NCBI RefSeq assembly: GCF_001714725.1
Contig: NZ_CP016447.1
Coordinates: 1,875,001-1,939,000 of the forward strand
Reading direction: 5' to 3'
Source: Acidovorax sp. RAC01
GTDB taxonomy: Bacteria > Pseudomonadota > Gammaproteobacteria > Burkholderiales > Burkholderiaceae_C
DNA length: 64,000 nucleotides
A model generated the notes under the pieces. That model did not search any database. It was not told where the DNA came from and worked only from the letters and a program-made list of their open reading frames with translations. A program made the position numbers and the translations under genes. Below, piece after piece: positions 7,341 to 16,165 of the stretch (position 1 is the stretch's first letter; the number at the start of each line of letters is the position of its first letter).

Positions 7341-8927
7341 ATGCAATTCAAGACCCTTGTGCTGGCCGCTGCCCTGGCTGCCACGCTCCCCCTGGCCGTG
7401 CAGGCCAACACCTTCCGCTGGTCCCGCTCGGTAGACATCTCGTCGTGGGACATCCACACCCAGAACGTGGGCGTGAACAACACCATGCACGGCGCGGTGT
7501 ACGACACGCTGGTCGAATACAACAGCAAGACCTTCAAGCCCGAGCCCTCGCTGGCCACCGAGTGGAAACTCGTCAAGCCCACGCAGCTGCGCCTGACCCT
7601 GCGCAAGGGCGTGAAGTTCAGCGACGGCAGCGAGTTCACGGCCGACGACGCCAAGTTCTCGCTGGAGCGCGCCAAGGCCAAGAGCTCGAACTTTGCCGTG
7701 TACACGCAGGGCATCGACCGCGTGGAAAAGATCGACGCCTACACCATCGACATCCACTCCGAGCTGCCCAACCCGGTGCTGGTGAACCAGCTGACCGAGC
7801 TGCGCATCATGAGTAAGGCCTGGGCCGAGAAGAACAAATCGGTGGAGCCCAAGGACATCAAGAACAAGGACGAAACCTATGCCCACCGCAACGCGCTGGG
7901 CACGGGCCCCTACCAGCTCAAGCAGTGGACGCCCGACCAGCGCGTGGTGCTGGAGCCCAACCCCAACTGGTGGGGCAAGGGCAAGTACCCCACCAATCTG
8001 ACCGAGATCGTCTACACCCCCATCAAGGCCGACGCCACACGCACGGCCGCGCTGCTGTCGGGTGAGGTGGACTTCGTGATCGACCCCAGCCTGCAGGACC
8101 TGGCGCGCATTAAGCAGACGCCCAACCTGAAGGTGCTGGAAGGGCCCGAGTACCGCACCATCTTTCTGGGCATGGACCAGTTCCGCGAGGAGCTGCCCGG
8201 CTCGGACGTGAAGGGCAAGAACCCGCTCAAGGACCAGCGCGTGCGCAAGGCGCTGTACCAGGCGATCGACATCCAGTCCATCCAGCGCGTGGTGATGCGC
8301 GGGCTGGCCCAGCCCACCGGCGCGCTGATCGCCAACCAGGTCAACGGCTGGACCAAGAAGGCCGACGTGCGCTACCCGTTCGACCCCAAGGCCGCGCAAA
8401 AGCTGCTGGCCGACGCGGGCTATCCCAACGGTTTCGAAGTGGACTTTGCCTGCAGCGCAGGCCGTTACATCAACGACGAGCAGCTGTGCCAGGCCATCAC
8501 CTCGCAGTGGGCCAAGGTGGGCGTGAAAGCCAAGCTGCGCTCGCTGCCGTTTGCCACGTACTTCCCGATGATCCAGCGCAACGAGGCCAGCATCTACCTG
8601 CTGGGCTGGGGCGTGCCCACGTTCGATGCGTTCTACAGCCTGCAGTCGCTGGTGCGCTCGCCGGGCGCGGGGGGCGACGGCAACTTCAACCTGGGCCGTT
8701 TCTCCGACCCGCAGATGGACGCGCTGATCGAACGCGTGAAAAAGGAAACCGATACCGCCACCCGCAACAACCTGATCGAGCAGGCGCTGATCAAGGAGCA
8801 TGAGCTGGTGACGCACATCCCGCTGTACAACCAGGTGATTCCGTGGGCTGCGACGAAGAAGGTCGATGTGATTCACCGCGCGGACAACCGCATTGACTGG
8901 CGGTATCTGAGAGTGACAACCCCCTGA
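7341..8927 (+). CDS. ABC transporter substrate-binding protein, oligopeptide/dipeptide type
   Basis: This 528-residue exported protein belongs to the SBP_bac_5 (DppA/OppA) family and would capture a peptide or similar solute in the periplasm. A signal peptide covers MQFKTLVLAAALAATLPLAV up to the QANTF cleavage area. Family signatures include LRKGVKFSDGSEFTADDAKFSLER (about residues 95-118), GTGPYQLKQWTPDQRVVLEPNPNWW and the VRKALYQAIDIQSI region. The start at 7341 has a GGAG ribosome binding site at 7330. No permease or ATPase genes adjoin it, so it is an orphan binding protein that must share a transporter encoded elsewhere. Its stop codon is embedded in the first motif of a stop-adjacent repeat (CCCCCTGAGTCGC). 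Confidence 0.88.
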   Translation: MQFKTLVLAAALAATLPLAVQANTFRWSRSVDISSWDIHTQNVGVNNTMHGAVYDTLVEYNSKTFKPEPSLATEWKLVKPTQLRLTLRKGVKFSDGSEFTADDAKFSLERAKAKSSNFAVYTQGIDRVEKIDAYTIDIHSELPNPVLVNQLTELRIMSKAWAEKNKSVEPKDIKNKDETYAHRNALGTGPYQLKQWTPDQRVVLEPNPNWWGKGKYPTNLTEIVYTPIKADATRTAALLSGEVDFVIDPSLQDLARIKQTPNLKVLEGPEYRTIFLGMDQFREELPGSDVKGKNPLKDQRVRKALYQAIDIQSIQRVVMRGLAQPTGALIANQVNGWTKKADVRYPFDPKAAQKLLADAGYPNGFEVDFACSAGRYINDEQLCQAITSQWAKVGVKAKLRSLPFATYFPMIQRNEASIYLLGWGVPTFDAFYSLQSLVRSPGAGGDGNFNLGRFSDPQMDALIERVKKETDTATRNNLIEQALIKEHELVTHIPLYNQVIPWAATKKVDVIHRADNRIDWRYLRVTTP

Positions 8928-9150
8928 GTCGCTTCGCGCCTCGGTGCCACCGCCAGAGGCGGCGGCTCTTCGGGCACGTCCAAGCCTGCGCAGGCAGGCT
9001 TGGAGCCACGGCCCTCAGCCCCTTTCTCGAATTGCTGCGCAATTTTGGAAGGTGGACGCCGCCAGCGCACGCAAGTGCAGCGCTGCCTACGCAGCCAGGC
9101 GGCCCTTGCGCGGCGGCCCTCGTCTCGGCCGCGCCAGTTTCAAACGCTGC
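8921..9150 (+). repeat. Stop-adjacent GC-rich repeat, copy 2 (after SBP gene), expanded
   Basis: The copy opens with CCCCCTGAGTCGCTTCGCGC, so the TGA of the preceding gene belongs to the repeat itself. About 80 bases of extra sequence with its own inverted repeats follow (for example AAGCCTGCGCAGGCAGGCTT). The second module TTCTCGAATTGCTGCGCAAT, then GGACGCCGCCAGCGC and GGCGGCCCTTGCGCGGCGGC, matches the copy at 54489 closely. It fills the gap between the convergent binding-protein and glutathione-transferase genes. Confidence 0.65.
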
Positions 9151-9188
9151 GCATCCAGGCGGCGATGCGGCAATGACCCCGCAACAAA

Positions 9189-9812
9189 TCAGGCCAGCGC
9201 GCGCTGCACCGCTGGCCGCTCCCGCACCCGCTGCGCGTGCGCACACACCTTCGGGAACCGGGCAATGTCCACGCCATCGCCCTCCAGCCAGGTGCCGATG
9301 GTGAACAGGTAGCCATCGGCCACGGTGTACTGCCCGCCCATCACCCACGGGCCCTGATCCGCGCGGGCAAAGTAGTGGTGTTCGATGAAATCAAAGCAGT
9401 CGGTCATGTTCTGCGGCACCTTGCGCTGGATGGCCGCGATGGCGTCGGGCTCGTCGGCCCAGCGGCTGGCGCGGGGCCGGTGCGCGTGGGCCACATGCAC
9501 GGTGGACGCGAGGTAGCTGTGCAACTCCTGCATGCGTGCCAGGCCGTAAGCGTCGGCCGGCGCCAGCTGTGCCTGCGGAAAGCTCTGCGCCACGTAGGCC
9601 AGCAGTGCCGGGGTCTCGGTGAGGATGCCTTGGCTTGTGACGAGCGCCGGCACCCGCCCCTTGGGGTTCACGGCCAGGTACTCGGGCGTGCGCTGCTGGC
9701 CTGCGGCAAAGTCCACGCGCACCAGCTCGTGGTCGGCACCGGCCTCGTGCAGCGCAATGCGAACGGCCAGCGCACAGGTGCCGGGGGTGTAGTACAGCGT
9801 GAGTTTGTCCAT
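9189..9812 (-). CDS. Glutathione S-transferase family protein (beta-class-like)
   Basis: This 207-residue cytoplasmic protein has a thioredoxin-like N-terminal domain (1-80) and an all-helical C-terminal domain. The N-terminus MDKLTLYYTPGTCALAVRIA resembles bacterial beta-class transferases, with Cys13 in the position of their catalytic cysteine, and GRVPALVTSQGILTETPALL contains the cis-proline and the glutathione-binding E(T/S) motif. The C-terminal domain carries WVMGGQYTVADGYLF, the usual N-capping box. It probably conjugates or reduces small electrophiles with glutathione; the substrate cannot be told. An AT-rich dispersed repeat lies immediately upstream of its ATG and may supply or disrupt its promoter. 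Confidence 0.85.
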   Translation of the reverse strand: MDKLTLYYTPGTCALAVRIALHEAGADHELVRVDFAAGQQRTPEYLAVNPKGRVPALVTSQGILTETPALLAYVAQSFPQAQLAPADAYGLARMQELHSYLASTVHVAHAHRPRASRWADEPDAIAAIQRKVPQNMTDCFDFIEHHYFARADQGPWVMGGQYTVADGYLFTIGTWLEGDGVDIARFPKVCAHAQRVRERPAVQRALA

Positions 9813-9817
9813 GGTAT

Positions 9818-9885
9818 TGCTATAAAAATAGTAGCTATATGGGTTTATGGGACAAGCGCTAGAGGCTTAAAAGGCCTGAAAAAGG
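9818..9885 (+). repeat. AT-rich dispersed repeat, copy 3
   Basis: TGCTATAAAAATAGTAGCTA (9818-9837) is followed by CAAGCGCTAGAGGCTTAAAA and GGCCTGAAAAAGG. It exactly fills the gap between the start of the glutathione-transferase gene (9812) and the stop of the reductase gene (9886). Confidence 0.7.
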
Positions 9886-10869
9886 TCAATACAGGCCCCG
9901 CGTGCGGGCCATCAGCCGCACCAGGCCCAGCAGCGCGTCGGTGTGCGGCGTGGGCGTGCCGGTGATCTGCCCCAGCTCGCGCACCGCACCCACCAAGGCG
10001 TCGATCTCCAGTGGCTTGCCCGCCTCCACGTCCTGCAGCATGGAGGTCTTGAACGCGCCCAGCTTGCGGGTGACGGCATGGCGGTCTTCGGGCTGCTGGT
10101 CGATGGGCAGGCCGAGCTTTTCGCCGATGGCCTTGGCCTCCAGCATCACGGCGCTCACGAAGCCGCGCACCAGGTCGTCGTCCAGGATGCGGTCGGTGGT
10201 GGCGCCGGTCAGCGCGCTGATGGGGTTGACCGTGAGGTTGCCCCAGAGCTTGAACCAGATGTCCTTCTGGATGGTGGCGGTCACTTCCACATCGATGCCG
10301 CCGCGCTGCAGCGTGTCGGCCACCTGCTGCAACCGCGCGCTGCGGCTGCCGCCGGGCTCGCCCACGATGAGCCGGTTGCCAAAGTGCTGGCGCACCACCC
10401 CCGGGGCTTCTACCGAGCAACTGGTGTGCACCACGCTGCCCAGCACTTGACGGCCGGGAATGGCGCGCGCGATCTCGCCACCGGCATCCACCGATGGCAG
10501 CGCCTGGCCGCTCGCCGGCCCGCCAAAGCCGTCCAGAAACCACCACGGCACCCCGTTCATGGCCGTCAGCACGATGGTGTCGGGCCCGATCAGCGGGCCC
10601 ATGGCGCGCGCCACGTCGGGCAGGCCGGGGGCCTTGACGGCCAGCACCACCAGGTCCTGCACGCCCAGGTCGGCCGGGTGGGCCTGTGCATTCACCGGCG
10701 TGTGGGCCAGCGTGCCGTCGGCCCGGCGCAGGCGCAGCCCGTCGGCCTGCAGCGCGGCCAGCGTGGCGCCACGGGCCACCACGCCCAGTTCGCAACCGGC
10801 CTGCCCCAGTGCCATGCCCAGCCAGCCGCCAATGGCGCCAGCGCCGTAGATACATGCTTTCATCGTCAT
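9886..10869 (-). CDS. 2-dehydropantoate 2-reductase family protein
   Basis: This 327-residue protein has an N-terminal Rossmann fold with the NADP-binding GAGAIGGWLG motif directly after the start and a helical C-terminal domain with FKLWGNLTVNPISALTGAT and TSMLQDVEAGKPLEIDAL, the signature of ketopantoate reductases (ApbA/PanE), which reduce 2-dehydropantoate to pantoate in coenzyme A synthesis. Paralogues of this family with other 2-oxoacid substrates are common in Burkholderiales, and this gene is not next to other pantothenate genes, so I leave the symbol open. Two ATGs lie six bases apart at the start (MTMKACIYG); an AAAAAGG stretch could serve the first. The next gene upstream on the same strand ends 40 bp away. 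Confidence 0.82.
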   Translation of the reverse strand: MTMKACIYGAGAIGGWLGMALGQAGCELGVVARGATLAALQADGLRLRRADGTLAHTPVNAQAHPADLGVQDLVVLAVKAPGLPDVARAMGPLIGPDTIVLTAMNGVPWWFLDGFGGPASGQALPSVDAGGEIARAIPGRQVLGSVVHTSCSVEAPGVVRQHFGNRLIVGEPGGSRSARLQQVADTLQRGGIDVEVTATIQKDIWFKLWGNLTVNPISALTGATTDRILDDDLVRGFVSAVMLEAKAIGEKLGLPIDQQPEDRHAVTRKLGAFKTSMLQDVEAGKPLEIDALVGAVRELGQITGTPTPHTDALLGLVRLMARTRGLY

Positions 10870-10909
10870 CGGGCCTTTTTCAATTCAGGAAATGTGCGCG
10901 GACATGCCA

Positions 10910-11794
10910 TCAGTAGCCGGGCGTGTGCGCGGCGGCAGGCGAGGCACCCGGAGGGCGAAACCGTGCCAGCAGATCCTGCGCAGCGCTGGCCAGCAGCATG
11001 GTGTCTACCCCCACCGCGACGAACAAGGCACCCGCTGCCAGCCACTGCCGCGCCTGCGATTCGGTGGTGGCCAGAATGCCCGGGGCCTTGCCTGCAGCCA
11101 GGATGCGACGGATGCCATCGTGGATGGCCGCCTGCACGTCGGGGTGCCCGGCGTTGCCGGGGTGGCCCATCGATGCGGACAGGTCGGCCGGGCCGATGAA
11201 CACGCCATCCACACCGGGCGTGGCTGCAATCGCATCGAGGTTGGCCATGGCCTCCACCGTCTCGGCCTGCACCAGCAGGCAGATCTGCTGGTTGGCCTCG
11301 TGCACATATTGCGGATAAGCCTGCCAGCGCGACGAGCGGGCCAGCGCGCTGCCCATGCCGCGCACGCCCTCGGGGGCGTAGCGCGTGGCGCGCACCAGCT
11401 GCTGCGCCTGCTCTGGCGTATCGACCATGGGGACCAGCAGGGTCTGCACGCCCAGGTCCAGGTACTGCTTGATGAGGGCGGTGTCACCCACCGGCACACG
11501 CGCAATGGGGTGGGACGCCTTTGCGCCGGGCGGCAGGGCGCTGGTCGCACTCGCCGCACTGGCCGCACTGGCTATAGCCTGCAGCTGGTGCAGGATGGAA
11601 CGCAGGTCGTTGGGTGCATGTTCGCCGTCGACCAGCAGCCAGTCGTAGCCGGTGCCTGCCAGGATCTCGGCGCTGTAGGCGTCGGCCAGGCCCAGCCACA
11701 GGCCAATCTGCGCCTGGCGCTGGGCCATGGCCTGTTTGAAAAGGTTGGTGGGGGTCTGCAATCGGAACTCCTGCGGCGGTGCGAAGCCTGCCAT
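10910..11794 (-). CDS. HpcH/HpaI aldolase family protein
   Basis: This 294-residue TIM-barrel protein resembles the metal-dependent class II aldolases HpaI, GarL and RhmA, which split 2-keto-3-deoxy-type dicarboxylic or sugar acids into pyruvate (or a homologue) and an aldehyde. Recognisable blocks are [33 protein letters not shown], the metal-binding [14 protein letters not shown] and the [16 protein letters not shown] stretch. Around residues 75-95 there is a low-complexity alanine/serine insertion ([20 protein letters not shown]) built from a short tandem DNA repeat, absent from the family members I remember. The true substrate cannot be told. The gene lies upstream of the ketopantoate-reductase-like gene on the same strand and may be co-transcribed with it. 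Confidence 0.84.
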   Translation of the reverse strand: MAGFAPPQEFRLQTPTNLFKQAMAQRQAQIGLWLGLADAYSAEILAGTGYDWLLVDGEHAPNDLRSILHQLQAIASAASAASATSALPPGAKASHPIARVPVGDTALIKQYLDLGVQTLLVPMVDTPEQAQQLVRATRYAPEGVRGMGSALARSSRWQAYPQYVHEANQQICLLVQAETVEAMANLDAIAATPGVDGVFIGPADLSASMGHPGNAGHPDVQAAIHDGIRRILAAGKAPGILATTESQARQWLAAGALFVAVGVDTMLLASAAQDLLARFRPPGASPAAAHTPGY

Positions 11795-11876
11795 CGTACG
11801 GGCTGTTGCCGTGGCGTGCGGGGCGGGTCGCTATAGTCGGTTGCCCCTGCTTTTGCGTCCGCCCCTCCACACCACC

Positions 11877-13256
11877 ATGGCCAAAGAAAAAACCACGTTC
11901 ACCTGCACCGAGTGCGGCGGCACCAGCCCGCGCTGGCTGGGCAAGTGCCCGTCCTGCGGCGCCTGGAACACGCTGATCGAGCAGGTGGCCGAGGCCGCGC
12001 CGGGCAAGAACCGGCTGAGCGCGCCGCAGGGCTACGCGGGCCTGGCCAATGTGCAGCCGGTGCTGCCGCTGGCCGCCATCGAAGCGCAGGACGTGGCGCG
12101 CACGCCCAGCGGCATCGACGAGCTGGACCGCGTGCTGGGCGGCGGCATTGTGGAGGGCGGCGTAGTGCTCATCGGCGGCGACCCGGGCATTGGCAAATCA
12201 ACCCTGCTGCTGCAGGCCATGGACGCGCTGCAGCGCGCCGGGCTGCCCACGCTGTATGTGACGGGCGAGGAGAGCGGCGCGCAGGTAGCGTTGCGCTCGC
12301 GCCGCCTGGGCATTGACGGCAGCCAGGTGCAGCTGCTGGCCGAGATCCAGCTGGAGAAGATCCTGGCCACGGTGGAGGTCACGCAGCCTGCGGTGGTCGT
12401 CATCGACTCCATCCAGACCACGTATTCGGACCAGCTCACCAGCGCGCCGGGCTCGGTCGCGCAAGTGCGTGAATGCGCGGCGCACCTCACGCGCATGGCC
12501 AAGGGCACGGGCATCGCCGTGATTCTGGTCGGCCACGTCACCAAGGAGGGCGCGCTGGCGGGCCCCCGCGTGCTGGAGCACATGGTGGACACGGTGCTGT
12601 ACTTTGAAGGCGACACGCACAGCCAGTTTCGCCTGGTGCGCGCCATCAAGAACCGCTTTGGTGCCGTGAACGAGATCGGCGTGTTCGCCATGACCGAGAA
12701 GGGCCTCAAGGGCGTGAGCAACCCCAGCGCCATCTTCCTCTCGCAGCACAGCGAGCCTGTACCGGGCAGTTGCGTGATGGTGACGCTGGAGGGCACGCGC
12801 CCGCTGCTGGTGGAGATTCAGGCCCTGGTCGACACCGGCGGCCCCAGCCCGCGGCGCCTGAGCGTGGGCCTGGACAAGGACCGCCTGGCCATGCTGCTGG
12901 CCGTGTTGCACCGCCACGCAGGCGTGGCCTGCATGGACCAGGATGTGTTTGTGAACGCGGTGGGCGGCGTGCGCATCAGTGAGCCGGCGGCCGACCTGGC
13001 GGTGATGCTGGCCATTACGTCCAGCCTGCGCGGCAAGGCGCTGCCCCGCGGCTTTCTGGCCTTTGGCGAGGTGGGGCTGGCGGGCGAGGTGCGCCCTGCG
13101 CCGCGCGGGCAGGAGCGGCTGAAGGAAGCTGCCAAGCTGGGCTTTTCCGTGGCCGTGGTGCCCAAGGCCAATGCGCCCAAGAAGCCCATCGAGGGCCTGA
13201 CCATCCACGCGGTCGAGCGCGTGGATGAGGCCATGGACGTGGTGCGGGGCATGTAA
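11877..13256 (+). CDS. radA: DNA repair protein RadA
   Basis: This 459-residue cytoplasmic protein processes recombination intermediates as a branch-migration helicase related to RecA and DnaB. All hallmarks are present: a C4 zinc finger (Cys10, Cys13, Cys24, Cys27), Walker A GDPGIGKST at residues 101-109, the RadA-specific KNRFG motif at 258-262, and a C-terminal Lon-protease-like domain beginning around TGGPSPRRLSVGLDKDRLAM. The ATG at 11877 gives MAKEKTTFTC, the usual beginning, although the frame is open further upstream. Length is normal. It is divergent from the aldolase gene, separated by 82 bp. Confidence 0.96.
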   Translation: MAKEKTTFTCTECGGTSPRWLGKCPSCGAWNTLIEQVAEAAPGKNRLSAPQGYAGLANVQPVLPLAAIEAQDVARTPSGIDELDRVLGGGIVEGGVVLIGGDPGIGKSTLLLQAMDALQRAGLPTLYVTGEESGAQVALRSRRLGIDGSQVQLLAEIQLEKILATVEVTQPAVVVIDSIQTTYSDQLTSAPGSVAQVRECAAHLTRMAKGTGIAVILVGHVTKEGALAGPRVLEHMVDTVLYFEGDTHSQFRLVRAIKNRFGAVNEIGVFAMTEKGLKGVSNPSAIFLSQHSEPVPGSCVMVTLEGTRPLLVEIQALVDTGGPSPRRLSVGLDKDRLAMLLAVLHRHAGVACMDQDVFVNAVGGVRISEPAADLAVMLAITSSLRGKALPRGFLAFGEVGLAGEVRPAPRGQERLKEAAKLGFSVAVVPKANAPKKPIEGLTIHAVERVDEAMDVVRGM

Positions 13257-13340
13257 GCCGGCCTGTTCCCCTGGTTCCCGCACGCGCCGGTAAGCAATCC
13301 CCACAGCCGTGGCGGGGGCCGGGCGTAAGACAATGTGCGG

Positions 13341-13775
13341 ATGAATCTGCGCAAAATTCTCGTGCCCGTGGGGGTCGTCGGTCTGGTCGTTTTCGGCTTT
13401 TTCGCCTATGGCTGGCCCGGCGTGGCCGCGGTGAGCGGTGGTCTGGTCATGTGGGCGCTGCTGCACTTCACACGGCTGGTGAACGTGATGAAGAAGGCGG
13501 CCAAGCGTCCCATTGGCTATGTGGGCAGCGCCGTCATGCTCAATGCCCGGCTGACCGAAGGCGTCAACCTGATGCATGTGGTGGCCATGACGCAGGCGCT
13601 GGGCGAGCCGATGTCTGCCGACGGGGCCGACCCCGAGGTGTACCGCTGGACGGACGGCACCCGCTCGCACGTCACCTGCGAGTTCCGCAGCGGCAAGCTG
13701 GCGAAGTGGACGCTGGTCCGGCCCGAGGCTGACGGCTCTGACGGCGATGGAACAGCCGGCCGTGCCGCCCCGTAA
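13341..13775 (+). CDS. Small membrane protein of unknown function
   Basis: This 144-residue protein starts MNLRKILVPVGVVGLVVFGF and has two adjoining hydrophobic segments (about residues 5-23 and 27-45) followed by a soluble C-terminal domain rich in charged residues with VYRWTDGTRSHVTCEFRSGK. I do not recognise a named family, though a protein of this kind next to radA and ilvE is familiar from Comamonadaceae genomes, sometimes mislabelled as glycerate kinase. The ATG at 13341 is preferred over a GTG at 13335. The spacing between radA and ilvE and the normal codon use support a real gene. It ends 39 bp before ilvE and is probably co-transcribed with it. Confidence 0.72.
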   Translation: MNLRKILVPVGVVGLVVFGFFAYGWPGVAAVSGGLVMWALLHFTRLVNVMKKAAKRPIGYVGSAVMLNARLTEGVNLMHVVAMTQALGEPMSADGADPEVYRWTDGTRSHVTCEFRSGKLAKWTLVRPEADGSDGDGTAGRAAP

Positions 13776-13814
13776 AATCCCACCCTTGCGATTCACAGCA
13801 ACCAAAGGACACCC

Positions 13815-14753
13815 ATGAGCCCCGTAGTTCCCTCGATGGCCGACCGTGACGGCAAGATCTGGATGGACGGCCAGATGGTCGACTGGCGCGACGCCAAGAT
13901 CCATGTGCTGACCCACACGCTGCACTACGGCTGCGGCGCTTTCGAAGGCGTGCGCGCCTACAAGACGGTGGACGGCACGGCGATCTTCCGCCTTGAAGAG
14001 CACACCGACCGCCTGTTCAACAGCGCCAAGATCCTGCGCATGAACATCCCGTTCACCAAGCAGGAAGTCAACGACGCGCAGCGCGCCGTGGTGCGCGAAA
14101 ACAAGCTCGAATCGTGCTACCTGCGCCCGCTGACCTGGATTGGCTCGCAAAAGCTGGGCGTCTCCCCCAAGGGCAACCAGATCCACCTGATGGTGGCGGC
14201 ATGGGCCTGGGGCGCTTACCTGGGCGAAGAGGGCATGAAGCGCGGCATCCGCGTCAAGACCAGCAGCTACACCCGCCACCACGTCAACATCACCATGACG
14301 CAGGCCAAGGCGGTGAGCAACTACACGAATTCCATCCTGGCCAACATGGAAGCCCTGGACGATGGGTATGACGAAGCCCTGCTGCTCGACAGCTCGGGTT
14401 TCGTGTCCGAAGGCGCAGGCGAAAACATCTTCGTCATCAAGAACGGCGTGATCTACACGCCCGACCTGTCGGCCGGCGCCCTGAACGGCATCACGCGCAA
14501 CACGGTGTTCCACATCGCCAAGGACCTGGGCCTGGAGATTGTGCAAAAGCGCATCACGCGTGACGAGGTCTACATTGCCGACGAGGCCTTCTTCACTGGC
14601 ACGGCCGCTGAAGTGACGCCCATCCGCGAGCTGGATCGCCTCGAGATCGGTGTCGGCTCGCGCGGGCCCATCACCGAGAAGATCCAGTCGGCGTTCTTCG
14701 ACATCGTGGGCGGCCGCAATCCCAAGTACGCCCACTGGCTCACCAAGGTCTGA
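13815..14753 (+). CDS. ilvE: Branched-chain amino-acid aminotransferase
   Basis: This 312-residue class IV PLP aminotransferase carries out the last step in leucine, isoleucine and valine synthesis and the first in their breakdown. The family signatures are clear: GAFEGVRAYKTVDGTAIFRL near residue 43, YLRPLTWIG, the PLP lysine in NITMTQAKAVSNYTNSILAN, the class IV motif DEALLLDSSGFVSEGAGENIF and the C-terminal FFTGTAAEVTPIRELD. An AAAGGAC ribosome binding site precedes the ATG at 13815. The sequence matches the IlvE subgroup rather than D-amino-acid transaminase or aminodeoxychorismate lyase. It follows the small membrane protein gene closely. Confidence 0.95.
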   Translation: MSPVVPSMADRDGKIWMDGQMVDWRDAKIHVLTHTLHYGCGAFEGVRAYKTVDGTAIFRLEEHTDRLFNSAKILRMNIPFTKQEVNDAQRAVVRENKLESCYLRPLTWIGSQKLGVSPKGNQIHLMVAAWAWGAYLGEEGMKRGIRVKTSSYTRHHVNITMTQAKAVSNYTNSILANMEALDDGYDEALLLDSSGFVSEGAGENIFVIKNGVIYTPDLSAGALNGITRNTVFHIAKDLGLEIVQKRITRDEVYIADEAFFTGTAAEVTPIRELDRLEIGVGSRGPITEKIQSAFFDIVGGRNPKYAHWLTKV

Positions 14754-14858
14754 CCCGGGTCTGACCCACAGCGCCGCCCCCTCTGCCGTACGCCGCTCGC
14801 ACGGGATGGCGGCGCGGTGGTGGCGCTGCGTCACACCGGCATCCCGCCAACCTTCTTC

Positions 14859-15884
14859 ATGCGCATCGTCCACCTGCTGCTGACCCGCAACTTTGCCGGC
14901 AGCGAACGGCACGCCATCGAGCTGGCCAATGCGCAGTCCGAACACCACGAGGTCACGCTGATCCTGCGCAAGTCGGCACAGAGCGACCGGCCCGGCGGGT
15001 ACGCGCACCGGGTAGACCCGCGGGTGCGGATTCTGTGGGTGAGCAAGTGGCTGGGGCGGTGGCAGGCCCGCCGCCTGGTTCAGCGCTTGCGCCCGGACGT
15101 GGCCCATGCGCACCTGAGCGATGGGTGCAAGGCCCTGGGCGGACTGTCGGGGCTTGAGGGCCAGGTGCTGCGGGTGGCCACCCTGCACATTTGCTACAAG
15201 CCCCAGCAGCACGCGCGGCTGGACGCGCTGGTGGCCATTGCCAGCTGGCAGATGGATGCCATCCCCGCACCCCTGCGGGCACACACCTCCCAGATCGACA
15301 ACTGGACGCTGCCCTACCGGCCTGCAGCAGACGCACGCCAGCGCTTGCGCGCCCAGCATGGCATTGCGCCGGATGCGTGGGTGTTTGGCGCCCTGGGGCG
15401 CATGGACCGCAGCAAGGGTTTTGATCTGCTGCTGGACGCCTTCGAGCGTGCCGGTTTGCCGGACGACGCGCACCTGGTCATCGTCGGTCGCGGTGCGGAA
15501 CTCGAAGCGCTACGCCGACGCGCCATGCCCCGCGTCATCCTGCCGGGGTTCTCCGAGCAACCCGCCGATTGGCTGGCTGCGTTCGACGGCTTTGTCAGCC
15601 CTGCGCGCGACGAGCCTTTCGGGCTGGTCTTTCTGGAGGCCATGGCAGCGGGGCTTCCCATCATTGCCACAGAAACGCAAGGGGCCCGGCACCTGAGCGC
15701 GGCGCTGGGCGCGCGCATGGTGCCGCTGGAAGACGCCGCAGCACTGGCTGAAGCCCTGAAGGCGCAGTACGCGCAACGCCCGCCGCGCTGCAGCCGGCCG
15801 ATGGAGGCGTTCAGCGCCGAAGCCAAGACGGCCGAGGTGGAGGCCTTCTACCTCCGCGAACTGGCGCTGGCGCGCGCGCGATAA
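14859..15884 (+). CDS. Glycosyltransferase family 4 protein
   Basis: This 341-residue retaining glycosyltransferase has the GT-B fold. The N-terminal domain begins MRIVHLLLTRNFAGSERHAI, with the G-S-E-R loop that binds the acceptor side, and the C-terminal domain holds FGALGRMDRSKGFDLLLDAF and the nucleotide-sugar motif DEPFGLVFLEAMAAGLPIIA, including the E-x7-E pair. It probably adds a sugar to a lipid-linked or LPS intermediate; donor and acceptor cannot be told. The start at 14859 is chosen because the family signature begins there, although the frame is open further upstream. The neighbouring minus-strand genes for an O-antigen ligase and two glycosyltransferase-like proteins suggest a role in surface polysaccharide. 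Confidence 0.88.
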   Translation: MRIVHLLLTRNFAGSERHAIELANAQSEHHEVTLILRKSAQSDRPGGYAHRVDPRVRILWVSKWLGRWQARRLVQRLRPDVAHAHLSDGCKALGGLSGLEGQVLRVATLHICYKPQQHARLDALVAIASWQMDAIPAPLRAHTSQIDNWTLPYRPAADARQRLRAQHGIAPDAWVFGALGRMDRSKGFDLLLDAFERAGLPDDAHLVIVGRGAELEALRRRAMPRVILPGFSEQPADWLAAFDGFVSPARDEPFGLVFLEAMAAGLPIIATETQGARHLSAALGARMVPLEDAAALAEALKAQYAQRPPRCSRPMEAFSAEAKTAEVEAFYLRELALARAR

Positions 15885-15952
15885 TGCGGCCCGTCCGTGC
15901 AGTGTGGCATTGCAGGGCTTGCACCTCTTTTTGATCACTGGAAAACGACGCA

Positions 15953-16159
15953 ATGTCTCAAAAAATCGTTGAACTTCAAGCCAAGGACCTCGACTCGCGG
16001 GGCGGCATCGCCTGCCCCAGCCCGCAAGCCGGCACGGCGCTGTGGAACGGCCACCCGCGCGTCTACCTGGATGTCGCCCATACGGGGCAGGCCAAGTGCC
16101 CGTACTGCGGCACCGAATACCGCCTGCGCGCTGGCGAAAAGGTGTCCGCCGGTCACTGA
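15953..16159 (+). CDS. CHCC-type zinc-finger protein
   Basis: This 68-residue protein matches the zf-CHCC family, the same domain found in the mitochondrial complex I subunit NDUFS6. The zinc ligands read as Cys22 in RGGIACPSPQ, a histidine in WNGHPRVYLD, and the final pair in AKCPYCGTEYRL. Proteins of this family occur next to ilvE and LPS glycosyltransferases in many betaproteobacteria, but their function is not established; a link to respiratory complex assembly is only by analogy. It stands alone between the GT4 gene and the convergent GT25 gene, whose stop lies 7 bp away. Confidence 0.85.
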   Translation: MSQKIVELQAKDLDSRGGIACPSPQAGTALWNGHPRVYLDVAHTGQAKCPYCGTEYRLRAGEKVSAGH

Positions 16160-16165
16160 CGGCTC

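Noticed and set aside
12198..15473. Very long minus-strand open frame (1091 codons) opposite radA, ilvE and a glycosyltransferase
   Set aside because: It covers three well-supported plus-strand genes and is rich in His, Arg, Gln and Ala as expected for an antisense frame in high-GC DNA; no family motif is visible.
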